64,000 bases of DNA from CAZSDU01 sp964605775 (GTDB taxonomy: Bacteria; Bacteroidota; Bacteroidia; Bacteroidales; FEN-979), in assembly GCA_964605775.1 (NCBI GenBank), contig CAZSDU010000005.1:1-64000 (forward strand), written 5' to 3'. The translations under genes were made by a program, and so were the position numbers. Below are positions 35,361-43,972 of the stretch, in pieces. Within the stretch, counting starts at the first letter, position 1; the number at the start of each line of letters is the position of its first letter. Under the pieces are notes generated by a model. The model searched no databases and was not told where the DNA came from. It saw only the letters and a program-made list of their open reading frames with translations.

Positions 35361-36524
35361 TTATGCTTTAATTTTTCTTCCTTTCCAGGAATACGGAAAA
35401 AGACTTCCTGCCATTCCTATGAAAACCACATAAACCAACTGGAATGCCTGGGCAGGGAAGTAGTACTCCAGCAGCTCTCTTTTTCTAAAAAATTTCGCCA
35501 TTAAAGCAACAAGGGGGTAATCCGCTGAAATTTTCAATACCCACAAGACAAAGGAAAGCATTAAAATGTGTGGGTAAAATAACCCAATCAGCATTCCCGA
35601 AAGAAGAAAAAAGTTGGTCAGCCATGTCAGGGCTGCCACAAAAATGATTTCTTTTTGCCGGTAACCCCTGCTTTTCGAAACCCACCTCATCCGCTGACTG
35701 ACAAACCCGGAAAGGGATGATTCTGCAACTGTATAGACGATGGCTTCGGAATCCATGACAAACCCTATGGATTGGGCTCCAAAACGCTCCTTGATCCGGC
35801 TCATCATAAAAATATCATCTCCCGAAGCATACTGAAAATTCCTGTCAAAACCACCGGTTTCAAAAAAAGCATTGCGCTGGTATGCAAGGTTAGCCCCGTT
35901 ACACATAAGTGGCATTTGCAAAAAAACGGAAGCAGCGGTAGTTCCCATTAATCCCATTTGTTCCAGGGATTGAAATTTAGCTAAAAGCTCATTTTCCCGT
36001 TCAAAACTCACCGGTCCGAGCAGCATCCGGAACCTGCCATTCTGATATGCGCGTACCATTGTAGAAATCCATGATGAACCCCCATACGAATCGGCATCAG
36101 TAGTGATGATCAATTCACCTGAGGCCTGAAGAATCGCCCGGGTCAGGGCCTTCTTTTTCCCCGATTCCTGATCGCAAAGATTTTCGCAAGTTATTACTGA
36201 CAGGGGAAATTCTGGATGCTGCTGAATAAATAGCTTTACATGAGCAATGGTATGGTCTTCGGAAAAATCATCAGAGACCAGAACTTCCAAACACTCCGCC
36301 GGATAATCCTGGGCAAATAAGTGCTCCAGGCATTTTCTGACCTTCATGGCCTCATTCCTGACCGGAATGATAACAGAAACTTTTGGTTTTTTTTGAATGC
36401 CTGAGGAACGGATTGAGGTCAGGGATGTTTTCCGCATTTTTATTAGCCCAACTCTTAAAACGGCCATCAGGATTAAATATCCAAGGGTTAAAGACAACAC
36501 AACAATGAAAAAAACCGTTTCCAT
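35361..36524 (-). CDS. Membrane GT2-family glycosyltransferase
   Basis: This 387-residue processive-type GT2 enzyme has an N-terminal membrane helix, then VSVIIPVRNEAMKVRKCLE, TTDAD (DxD metal motif), GDDIF and QRMRW (QxxRW), followed by three C-terminal helices. It would transfer a sugar from a nucleotide donor to a lipid or polysaccharide acceptor at the inner membrane. It follows the flippase-like gene by 22 nt on the same strand, suggesting a two-gene envelope unit. The sugar and acceptor are unknown. Confidence 0.87.
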   Translation of the reverse strand: METVFFIVVLSLTLGYLILMAVLRVGLIKMRKTSLTSIRSSGIQKKPKVSVIIPVRNEAMKVRKCLEHLFAQDYPAECLEVLVSDDFSEDHTIAHVKLFIQQHPEFPLSVITCENLCDQESGKKKALTRAILQASGELIITTDADSYGGSSWISTMVRAYQNGRFRMLLGPVSFERENELLAKFQSLEQMGLMGTTAASVFLQMPLMCNGANLAYQRNAFFETGGFDRNFQYASGDDIFMMSRIKERFGAQSIGFVMDSEAIVYTVAESSLSGFVSQRMRWVSKSRGYRQKEIIFVAALTWLTNFFLLSGMLIGLFYPHILMLSFVLWVLKISADYPLVALMAKFFRKRELLEYYFPAQAFQLVYVVFIGMAGSLFPYSWKGRKIKA

Positions 36525-36546
36525 GGCATTGGTGAATATACAAGGG

Positions 36547-37566
36547 TCAGGATTTTCTGAAAAACTGAAGGCGGAAGACGGAAATGGCTCCTGCCAGGGC
36601 AGGTAAACCCAGGTTGATCATCCATAACATAGTAGAAGCTGAAAAGATCCCAAGATTGAATCCGGGATGAGCCGGAAATGTCTGAGACAGATACAGGCCG
36701 AAAAAATAAATGGATACTGACCCCCGTATTCCAAGTTCCGTGAGTGCAATCGTGGGAATAACCGCCATCATAAAATAAATCACAAAAATCAGAATCATAG
36801 CGTCCGGGAATGGAACCGGAACATCGAACAAATCCAGCAACAAATAGAACTGCGTAGAAAAAACCAGGTATCTTAAAAAGCTCAGTCCCATCAGTACCAT
36901 TAGTTCCCGATTATGAAAAAAACTAAAAACACGGAAAAATTTCCTTATTTTTTTCAATCTGTTTCTAAGGATTTTTTCTTTTAGCGAACCAAGAAATGAA
37001 ACATTAAAAAACATACCCAGCAATAATAAGTCCAGCAATACGATCAGGGAAGCAAGGCCGTAATAAACATATCCGCTGCCATACACTGTATCACGAAAAT
37101 ATGAGGGGAAAAAAATCAGCAACGACAATGTTCCCGAGATCACTGTCACCAATAACTGGCTCATACTGCCCAAAATCGTAATCAGTACACCTTCAATGCG
37201 GCTGGCCTTTTTCAGAATAAAAACCCGGCCGAAGTATTCGCCAATCCGGTTCGGGGTAAAAGAACTGATACTCACACCTGTCAATACAGCCTGAAGGGCA
37301 TTGAAAAAACTGACCTTTTCAATTTTTGATATCAGGAATTTCCATTTATAGGTTTCTATACTCCAGTTAAGCAACATCAATAAAACCACCAGGAAAAACT
37401 GGTTTTTAAACCCGGGTTGATAAAAATCATCAAGGACAGATTTGAATAATACCGGAAAACCTGTTTTAATAAACACTTGTTTATAAACGAACACACAGGT
37501 AACCACCAGGATCAGTAATTGAATCAGCAGGTTCAGTATTTTCCTTATTTTTGTACGGTTCTTCAT
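36547..37566 (-). CDS. Polytopic membrane protein of the LPG-synthase transmembrane family
   Basis: This 339-residue protein has about eight membrane helices and the family signature FTPNRIGEYFGRVFIL (residues about 105-120) plus TELGIRGSVSIYFFG near the C terminus. The family resembles the flippase-type transmembrane half of lysylphosphatidylglycerol synthetase (MprF) without the catalytic tail. A role in lipid transport or envelope modification is plausible. It precedes a GT2 gene, consistent with lipid-linked sugar handling. Its start codon is 9 nt from the divergent ruvC start. Confidence 0.82.
   Translation of the reverse strand: MKNRTKIRKILNLLIQLLILVVTCVFVYKQVFIKTGFPVLFKSVLDDFYQPGFKNQFFLVVLLMLLNWSIETYKWKFLISKIEKVSFFNALQAVLTGVSISSFTPNRIGEYFGRVFILKKASRIEGVLITILGSMSQLLVTVISGTLSLLIFFPSYFRDTVYGSGYVYYGLASLIVLLDLLLLGMFFNVSFLGSLKEKILRNRLKKIRKFFRVFSFFHNRELMVLMGLSFLRYLVFSTQFYLLLDLFDVPVPFPDAMILIFVIYFMMAVIPTIALTELGIRGSVSIYFFGLYLSQTFPAHPGFNLGIFSASTMLWMINLGLPALAGAISVFRLQFFRKS
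37546..37553 (+). promoter_or_regulatory. -7 element of ruvC
   Basis: TATTTTTG matches TAnnTTTG and ends 22 nt before the ruvC ATG. It lies inside the 5' end of the divergent flippase-like gene. A TTG at 37519-37521 is 24 nt upstream, slightly outside the usual spacing. Confidence 0.45.
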
Positions 37567-37575
37567 TAATCCGAT

Positions 37576-38127
37576 ATGGCCAGTGAGCGTATCATTCTGG
37601 GCGTTGATCCCGGCACCAGCATGATGGGTTACGGGATAATTACAGTCATGGGCACCCAGATAAAGGTACTTGCACTTGGGGTGTTAAAATTAAATAAATA
37701 CGATGATCATCACCTCAGACTTAAAATTATTTTTGAGCATATTCTATCCCTTATTGAACAGTATCACCCGGATGAACTTGCCATTGAGGCTCCTTTCTTC
37801 GGTAAGAATGTTCAATCCATGCTTAAACTTGGCCGGGCGCAGGGAGTCGCAATAGCAGCTGCACTTCATCGTTCTCTGCCCGTTTTCGAATATTCTCCGC
37901 GCAAAATCAAACAATCCATTACAGGGAAAGGGAGTGCATCCAAGGAACAGGTTGCCGCAATGTTGTCCCGCTTATTTCATTTACCCACGACTCCTGAATC
38001 TCTGGATGCAACGGATGCCCTGGCTGCCGCTGTATGTCACCATTTTCAAAAAGAAAAACCGGAATCCGGAAAGAAGTTTGGCAGCTGGAAGAGCTTTCTG
38101 ACTGCCCATCCTGACAGGTTGGGATGA
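37576..38127 (+). CDS. ruvC: Holliday junction resolvase
   Basis: This 183-residue endonuclease cuts Holliday junctions during recombination. The acidic residues are visible as Asp11 (ILGVDPGT), Glu in LAIEAPFF and the C-terminal Asp in SLDATDALAAAVCH. Length is normal for the family. It is transcribed divergently from the LPG-synthase-like gene and is convergent with the arginase-fold gene. The partner genes ruvA and ruvB are not in the window. Confidence 0.95.
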   Translation: MASERIILGVDPGTSMMGYGIITVMGTQIKVLALGVLKLNKYDDHHLRLKIIFEHILSLIEQYHPDELAIEAPFFGKNVQSMLKLGRAQGVAIAAALHRSLPVFEYSPRKIKQSITGKGSASKEQVAAMLSRLFHLPTTPESLDATDALAAAVCHHFQKEKPESGKKFGSWKSFLTAHPDRLG

Positions 38128-38142
38128 CCCGATTGGATTTTC

Positions 38143-39321
38143 CTACATGAGTTTCTGATATACCATCCACCAGCGATCAGGAATATCATTTTCACAGGCA
38201 ATTTGATAATCCTTATATGAGCAAGGAACAAGATAATGCCTTTGATATTTAATCCGTTGTTCTGCAGGTAAAGGGATTTCCATCCACCACCGATCGGTTT
38301 TTTTACTTTTGAAAAAAACGATTTCCTCCTTATGATCCGTAATGGTAACCCTGTATTTCAGATAATCTTCTTCATTCCGGAATGGAAAATCATGGGCACG
38401 GTTATAAAAACCGTCCATAAAATACCATATCATCTGAGCAACCAAATGGGAAGTCTGGCCAGCATTATCATATTTAGGATTCATTTCATAAAAGCCTATG
38501 GAAGTGAGTTTATCACTTAATCCGGCATAACGAACAATCTGGCATGCTTCTTCCCCATAAAATCCGTTAGGTGTTGCATTTCCGTTTCCGGGGGCATCCG
38601 AAAAACGGATGGCGGAGATATCAAAACTTAGTAAGTCGGCATTACGTACAATGGGCTCCACCTCTTCCATGTTCTGACGCACGATTCCGACCCTGTAAGT
38701 GTCAAAATAAAGATTCTTCATCAGTTTTAATGCATCCTGATCAACGAAGTAAGTCTGGTAGCCGATATTGGCATAATTAAACAGGTAATTTGGCTGGTGA
38801 AGGATAATGCTGCTCAGGTAGGATTGTGAATTGAGTTCTTCTTCCGATTTCCCCAGATCGAACATGGGATCAATGGCCACGATGTTGATGATCTGACCCA
38901 GACTCTGATAGGCCTGATAATTGGCAAAGGTCAAGTCCTGGCTTCCCCCGACGATTATGGGTAACACCTCATTTTCAATGAGTTTAGACACCACTGAGGA
39001 CAGTGCAAAATAAGTGTCAGAAACATTGAATCCCTTTTTAATATTTCCCAGATCAATCATTTTGATCTGTTGATTAACGGGGAACAAGGCATACAGGTAT
39101 TTTCTAACCACATCAGGGGCCAGGGCACACCCTTCATTATGAATTGCATTTCTGTCATCTTTCACGCCAATGAATGCCAGGTCTGCCGAGGTATAGTCGG
39201 GAAAGTTCTGTTCATCGGAGTAAATCCTGATCATATTGCCCAGGCGCATTTGCGCGGAGGTTTCTCCCGTGAAAGGGAACTCCTGAAGGTCAATGGGTTC
39301 AAAAAAAGCAGCAATATCCAT
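38143..39321 (-). CDS. Arginase-fold protein with degenerate metal site
   Basis: This 392-residue protein belongs to the ureohydrolase (arginase, agmatinase, formimidoylglutamase) fold. The motif positions are clear but changed: GGxHD is GGSQD (Gln128 replaces the metal His), DAHxD is DPMFD (Asp151 and Asp155 remain, Met153 replaces His), and SxDxD is SFDIS (Asp234 remains, Ser236 replaces Asp). Three of the six Mn ligands are therefore lost, so hydrolysis by the normal mechanism is unlikely. It follows topA by 6 nt on the same strand and is almost certainly cotranscribed with it. It may be a structural or ligand-binding pseudoenzyme. Database names such as formimidoylglutamase may mislead here. 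Confidence 0.82.
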   Translation of the reverse strand: MDIAAFFEPIDLQEFPFTGETSAQMRLGNMIRIYSDEQNFPDYTSADLAFIGVKDDRNAIHNEGCALAPDVVRKYLYALFPVNQQIKMIDLGNIKKGFNVSDTYFALSSVVSKLIENEVLPIIVGGSQDLTFANYQAYQSLGQIINIVAIDPMFDLGKSEEELNSQSYLSSIILHQPNYLFNYANIGYQTYFVDQDALKLMKNLYFDTYRVGIVRQNMEEVEPIVRNADLLSFDISAIRFSDAPGNGNATPNGFYGEEACQIVRYAGLSDKLTSIGFYEMNPKYDNAGQTSHLVAQMIWYFMDGFYNRAHDFPFRNEEDYLKYRVTITDHKEEIVFFKSKKTDRWWMEIPLPAEQRIKYQRHYLVPCSYKDYQIACENDIPDRWWMVYQKLM

Positions 39322-39327
39322 GGGATC

Positions 39328-41649
39328 TTACTTTTTTCGTTTCGATTTTGATTTAGATGGTTCTGTTTCTGCAAGTATTTTTTTGCAGTCTTCCAGGGTC
39401 AGGCTTTTGGGGTCTTTCCCTTTAGGAATCTTAAAGTTCTGTTTATTACAGGAAATATAGGCGCCATAGCGACCATTGAGCACCTGAATCCGCAGGTCAT
39501 CAACACTAAACTCCTTCAATAGCCTTTGGCTTTCCTGTTTTTGTTTCTCGATGATAATGTCGATGGCCCTGTCGAGGGTCACGGATAAAGGATCATCCGT
39601 TGTGGGTAAAGAAAAAAATTGAGATTTATAGCGGATATAAGGGCCAAATTTTCCGGTCGCAACCACGACCTCTTCCGAATCATGGGTTCCGAGTTTCCTC
39701 GGTAATTGAAACAATTCCAAAGCTTCTTCCAGGGAAATCGTATCGATGCTCTGGCCCTTTTTCAGGGAAGCGAATTTAGGTTTTTGTTCTGTGTCGGTAT
39801 TCCCGAGTTGAACCATAGGCCCATAACGTCCGATTTTTACAAAGACATTTTCCCCGGTTTTCGGGTCCACCCCTAAAAGTTTCTCCCCACTGACCTTTTT
39901 GGTATTTTCGAGGGTAGCCTCAACCTGTTGATGAAACGGAAAATAGAATTCCCGTATCATGTTATTCCACACCAGTTTCCCTTCGGCAATTTCATCAAAT
40001 TCTGCTTCAACCGAAGCAGTAAAATTATAATCCAGGATATTCTTAAAATGCTGCATCAGAAATCCGTTAACCAGATTTCCGATATCAGTCGGAAAAAGCT
40101 TAGCCTTTTCATATCCTGTGTTTTCAGTTTTAGTTTCCTCCGCAATTTGATGGTTCTTCAAAGTTATCAAATGGTAAGACCTGGTATATCCCGGCCTGTC
40201 TTCCCTGATCACATATCCCCGCTTCTGAATGGTGGATATGGTCGGAGCATAGGTGGAAGGACGTCCGATGCCAAGTTCTTCGAGTTTTTTAACCAGGGTA
40301 GCTTCTGTGTAACGAAAAGGTTGCTGACTGAATTTTTCCTGTCCGTTCATGAAATCAAGATCCAATTTTTCACCTTGGGTAAGCGGGGGTAAAATTGCTT
40401 CTTGAGTATCATTTTCTTCTTCATCAGCAGTTTCCATATATACTTTCAGGAAACCATCAAACTTGACGACTTCCCCTCTTGCAATAAATTTTTCACGGGT
40501 GGAGGACAGCTTAATGATGACATTTGTTTTTTCCAGTTCAGCGTCAGCCATTTGTGAGGCAATGGTTCTTTTCCAGATCAGTTCATATAATCGTTTATGG
40601 GATTTATCTCCTTCAATGGTCTTATTCACCATATAGGTTGGCCTGATTGCTTCATGAGCCTCCTGAGCTCCTTTTGTTTTGGTGGTGAAATGACGGATCT
40701 TAACATAAGTAGCACCAAAGGATTCTGTGATTTCCTTTTTTGACATGGCAAGGGCCAGATCAGACAGATTTACCGAATCGGTACGCATGTAAGTGATTTT
40801 CCCGCTTTCATAAAGCTCCTGAGCTATCCTCATGGTGTTTGCGACCGAAAACCCTAATTTCCTTGAAGCTTCCTGCTGCAAGGTTGAAGTCGTAAAAGGA
40901 GGGGCGGGGGATTTTTTCGCCGGTTTGGTGTCAATTTCTTCAATAGTATATTCGGCCTTTCTGCATTTCTCAAGAAATTCCAGGGTTTCTTCTCGGGTGG
41001 TAAAACGTTTATTTAATTCTGCAGAAATGCGTGAGGATTTTTTTCCTTTTTGAATAAAAAATTCACCCGTAACCCGGTAGGAAGAATTACTCTGAAAATT
41101 CCTGATCTCTTCTTCCCGTTCTGCGATCAATCTGACAGCAACCGACTGAACCCTGCCAGCTGACAGGGCGGGTTTAATTTTTTTCCATAACAGAGGGGAC
41201 AGTTCAAATCCAACCAGACGGTCCAGAACACGTCTTGCCTGCTGGGCATCCACCAGGTGTTTATCTATGGTTCTGGGATTTTCAATGGCCTGCTGAATAG
41301 CCTGTTTGGTGATTTCGTGAAAGGCAATCCGCCTTGTATTTTCTTCTTTCAGATCAAGGGCTTCCACAAGGTGCCAGGCGATGGCTTCACCCTCGCGATC
41401 CTCGTCGGATGCCAGCCATACCACTGAAGCATCCCTGGACAGTTTTTTAAGTTCAGTAACGATTTTCTTTTTATCCGGAGCAATAATGTACCTGGGAATA
41501 AATCCACCCTCAATATCAACACCCAGGTCTTTTTTAGACAGGTCCATCACATGCCCCATGCATGACCTGACCAAAAAATCACTTCCCAGAAAACCTCCGA
41601 TAGTCTTTGCTTTGGCAGGAGACTCCACAATAACAAGATTCTTGCTCAT
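39328..41649 (-). CDS. topA: DNA topoisomerase I
   Basis: This 773-residue type IA topoisomerase relaxes negative supercoils. The Toprim domain opens it (LVIVESPAKAKTIGGFLG; acidic ASDEDREGEAIAWHL), the catalytic Tyr lies in TYMRTDSVNLSD, and GRPSTYAPTISTI is the family signature. The C terminus carries Bacteroidota-type repeat domains in place of a zinc-finger set. I chose the ATG at 41649 (MSKNLVIVES); two in-frame ATGs 4 and 16 codons upstream lack family support. The promoter element at 41684-41691 favours a start near this point. The arginase-fold gene follows in the same transcript. Confidence 0.97.
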   Translation of the reverse strand: MSKNLVIVESPAKAKTIGGFLGSDFLVRSCMGHVMDLSKKDLGVDIEGGFIPRYIIAPDKKKIVTELKKLSRDASVVWLASDEDREGEAIAWHLVEALDLKEENTRRIAFHEITKQAIQQAIENPRTIDKHLVDAQQARRVLDRLVGFELSPLLWKKIKPALSAGRVQSVAVRLIAEREEEIRNFQSNSSYRVTGEFFIQKGKKSSRISAELNKRFTTREETLEFLEKCRKAEYTIEEIDTKPAKKSPAPPFTTSTLQQEASRKLGFSVANTMRIAQELYESGKITYMRTDSVNLSDLALAMSKKEITESFGATYVKIRHFTTKTKGAQEAHEAIRPTYMVNKTIEGDKSHKRLYELIWKRTIASQMADAELEKTNVIIKLSSTREKFIARGEVVKFDGFLKVYMETADEEENDTQEAILPPLTQGEKLDLDFMNGQEKFSQQPFRYTEATLVKKLEELGIGRPSTYAPTISTIQKRGYVIREDRPGYTRSYHLITLKNHQIAEETKTENTGYEKAKLFPTDIGNLVNGFLMQHFKNILDYNFTASVEAEFDEIAEGKLVWNNMIREFYFPFHQQVEATLENTKKVSGEKLLGVDPKTGENVFVKIGRYGPMVQLGNTDTEQKPKFASLKKGQSIDTISLEEALELFQLPRKLGTHDSEEVVVATGKFGPYIRYKSQFFSLPTTDDPLSVTLDRAIDIIIEKQKQESQRLLKEFSVDDLRIQVLNGRYGAYISCNKQNFKIPKGKDPKSLTLEDCKKILAETEPSKSKSKRKK

Positions 41650-41683
41650 CGATAATTCCATTTTATTTGTCCCGAATCCGGTA

Positions 41684-41691
41684 CAAAAGTA
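41684..41691 (-). promoter_or_regulatory. -7 element of topA
   Basis: The minus strand reads TACTTTTG, a TAnnTTTG match, 34 nt upstream of the chosen ATG. It is paired head-to-head with the miaB element 20 nt away. Confidence 0.5.
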
Positions 41692-41710
41692 GTACAATAA
41701 ACATTATACT

Positions 41711-41718
41711 TACCTTTG
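41711..41718 (+). promoter_or_regulatory. -7 element of miaB
   Basis: TACCTTTG matches TAnnTTTG and ends 50 nt before the TTG start. No TTTG is seen at -33. Confidence 0.5.
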
Positions 41719-41768
41719 TGGTTCAATTTATTGCTTAATCCTGTCATTCATAAAAAGTAAATATTCCA

Positions 41769-43097
41769 TTGAATAAAGGCGTCAAATGCTACATTGAAAC
41801 CTATGGTTGTCAGATGAATTTTTCTGACAGTGAGATTGTTGTATCAATTCTTTCGGAATCCGGAGTGGAACAAACCGGGGATATCCATTCAGCAGATGTG
41901 ATTTTTTTCAACACCTGCTCCATTCGTGAAAATGCCGAACTCAAGATAAAAAGCCGCTTAAGGAGTATTCGTTCATTGAAAAAGAAAAAACCCGGACTGA
42001 TCATCGGTCTGCTTGGATGTATGGCTGATCGAATTAAGAATTCCCTTCTTGAAGAAGAGCCCATGCTTGACCTGATTGCCGGCCCGGATGCCTATCGTAA
42101 TCTTCCTCGCTTACTTAACAAGGCATTTTCCGGTCAAACGGCTATGGATATCATGCTTTCAGCGGATGAAACGTATGCCGATATCAATCCCGTGAGAATG
42201 GATACCAATGGAATTTCTGCTTTTATTTCCATCATGAGGGGTTGTGAAAATTTTTGTGCTTATTGCGTAGTTCCTTCAACCAGAGGGCAGGAAAGAAGCC
42301 GTGATATGGATTCCATTCTCAGGGAAGCCCGTGGGTTGTTTCAAGCAGGCTACCGCGAGATCACACTTTTAGGACAAAACGTGAATTCATATCGCTGGAT
42401 GAGTAATGAAAAAACCATCACCTTCCCCGAGCTCCTTGCTCGTACAGCGCTTATCAACCCATTATTAAGAATACGTTTTGCCACCTCCCATCCCAAGGAT
42501 ATTTCCGATCAATTGCTGGAAGTGATGCAACAACATCAGAATATTTGCAAGGCCATTCATTTGCCGGTCCAATCCGGGAGTGATAACATGCTGGCTTTAA
42601 TGAACAGGAAATATACCCGTTCAGACTATATGGAGCGGATCAAAAATATCCGAAACCTCCTCCCCGATTGCGCTGTTACCACCGATATCATCACTGGGTT
42701 TTGCAATGAAACGGAAGAAGATCATCAGGGCACCCTCTCCTTGATGGAATGGGTAGGGTATGATCATGCTTATATGTTTAAATACTCTGAAAGGCCTCAG
42801 ACGCTGGCGGCAGAAAAAATGAAAGACAATGTAACCCCTGAAGTGAAAGAGAGAAGATTAAACGAAATTATCACCTTACAGCAAAAATTGTCTTATCAAA
42901 GCAAGAAAGGGGATCTCGGAAAAACCGTTGAAGTTCTGATTGAAGGGAAGTCAAAACGCTCAGATGATCATCTTTTCGGCCGTACCACTCAAAACAAAGT
43001 GGTCGTATTCCCGGCCATGGGATTTGCTTCGGGTGATTATGTTAATGTTAAGATTACTAATTTCACCTCTGCCACTCTGATTGGTGAGATCATTTGA
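41769..43097 (+). CDS. miaB: tRNA-2-methylthio-N6-dimethylallyladenosine synthase
   Basis: This 442-residue radical SAM methylthiotransferase modifies A37 in tRNAs that read codons starting with U. The N-terminal cluster cysteines sit in ETYGCQMNFSDSE, FNTCSIREN and LLGCMADR. The radical SAM motif is MRGCENFCAYCVVP, and the TRAM domain is near the C terminus (GKTVEVLIEGKSK). The VVPSTRGQERSR sequence favours MiaB over RimO. The start codon is TTG at 41769; the only nearby ATG lies inside the cluster motif. It is divergent from topA and precedes the polysaccharide export genes, which have their own promoter. Confidence 0.95.
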   Translation: MNKGVKCYIETYGCQMNFSDSEIVVSILSESGVEQTGDIHSADVIFFNTCSIRENAELKIKSRLRSIRSLKKKKPGLIIGLLGCMADRIKNSLLEEEPMLDLIAGPDAYRNLPRLLNKAFSGQTAMDIMLSADETYADINPVRMDTNGISAFISIMRGCENFCAYCVVPSTRGQERSRDMDSILREARGLFQAGYREITLLGQNVNSYRWMSNEKTITFPELLARTALINPLLRIRFATSHPKDISDQLLEVMQQHQNICKAIHLPVQSGSDNMLALMNRKYTRSDYMERIKNIRNLLPDCAVTTDIITGFCNETEEDHQGTLSLMEWVGYDHAYMFKYSERPQTLAAEKMKDNVTPEVKERRLNEIITLQQKLSYQSKKGDLGKTVEVLIEGKSKRSDDHLFGRTTQNKVVVFPAMGFASGDYVNVKITNFTSATLIGEII

Positions 43098-43117
43098 TTT
43101 TATTACGGGTTCAAAAA

Positions 43118-43148
43118 TTGGTACTTTCTTGAAAAAAATGTATTTTTG
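43118..43148 (+). promoter_or_regulatory. Promoter of the polysaccharide export/sulfate-activation unit
   Basis: TTG at 43118-43120, a 20-nt spacer and TATTTTTG at 43141-43148 match the Bacteroidota promoter. The ATG lies 19 nt downstream at 43168. Confidence 0.65.
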
Positions 43149-43167
43149 CTCCCCAATATTCGCTTAT

Positions 43168-43965
43168 ATGAAAAAAAATCTTCCATTGGCATGTCAATCC
43201 GTGCTTATTTTTCTCCTTTTTGCCCTTGTGTTAAGTTCCTGTGTTCCACAGAAAAAAATCAAATACCTTCAAAAACAGCAGAAAGAAGATACCGCCAGCT
43301 TTTATGCCAATAAGCGTAATGTGGATTATAAAATACAGCCTAAAGACAATTTATATATCCGGGTTTTCAGTTTAGATGAGAAATCATATTTTTTCTTCAA
43401 TAAGCAATCCGGCAGTTCGTCTTATAATGATTATGCCAATGATGCATCCATTTACCTGAACAGTTACAGTGTCAATACCGATGGATTCATTGATTTTCCC
43501 CTGCTGGGAAAAATCTTTGTCAAGGACCTGAATGTTGATCAGGTGAAAACGCTGATGCAGCAGCTCATCAACGAGTATTTAATCGAGACAACCGTTATTG
43601 TCAAACTGGTCAACTTCAAGGTGACTTTGGTGGGAGAGGTAAACAGGCCCGGAGAGTACACCATTTACAAAGATGACATCGGCATTTTTGAAGCCATTTC
43701 CCTGGCGGGAGATATGACAGAATTCGCAAACAGGGGAAAGATCGCGTTGATTCGTCAGACTAAAAACGGATCTCAGGTCTATTATCTGGATATGAACAGT
43801 GATAAAATTCTCAATTCCGATTTTTATTACCTTCAGCCCAATGACATTCTGTATATCCCGCCTTTAGGTTATAAACGTTGGGGTTTTGGTCCGACATTTC
43901 CATGGGCCATTGTACTTACTTCCATTTCAACCGCATTATTGCTGATTAATTACTTTAAAAAATAA
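43168..43965 (+). CDS. Wza-type polysaccharide export lipoprotein
   Basis: This 265-residue lipoprotein has lipobox LSSC (Cys25), a polysaccharide export domain (VDYKIQPKDNLYIRVF), an SLBB-type domain (VTLVGEVNRPGEYTIYKDDIG) and a C-terminal membrane helix (WAIVLTSISTALLLINYFKK). It forms the outer-membrane export channel for capsule or exopolysaccharide. I chose the ATG at 43168; the longer frame begins within the miaB end and lacks a lipobox-ready signal. It sits 7 nt before the tyrosine kinase gene, as in wza-wzc pairs. No polymerase or glycosyltransferase cluster adjoins it, so the polymer is made elsewhere. Confidence 0.88.
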   Translation: MKKNLPLACQSVLIFLLFALVLSSCVPQKKIKYLQKQQKEDTASFYANKRNVDYKIQPKDNLYIRVFSLDEKSYFFFNKQSGSSSYNDYANDASIYLNSYSVNTDGFIDFPLLGKIFVKDLNVDQVKTLMQQLINEYLIETTVIVKLVNFKVTLVGEVNRPGEYTIYKDDIGIFEAISLAGDMTEFANRGKIALIRQTKNGSQVYYLDMNSDKILNSDFYYLQPNDILYIPPLGYKRWGFGPTFPWAIVLTSISTALLLINYFKK

Positions 43966-43972
43966 ACCACCC

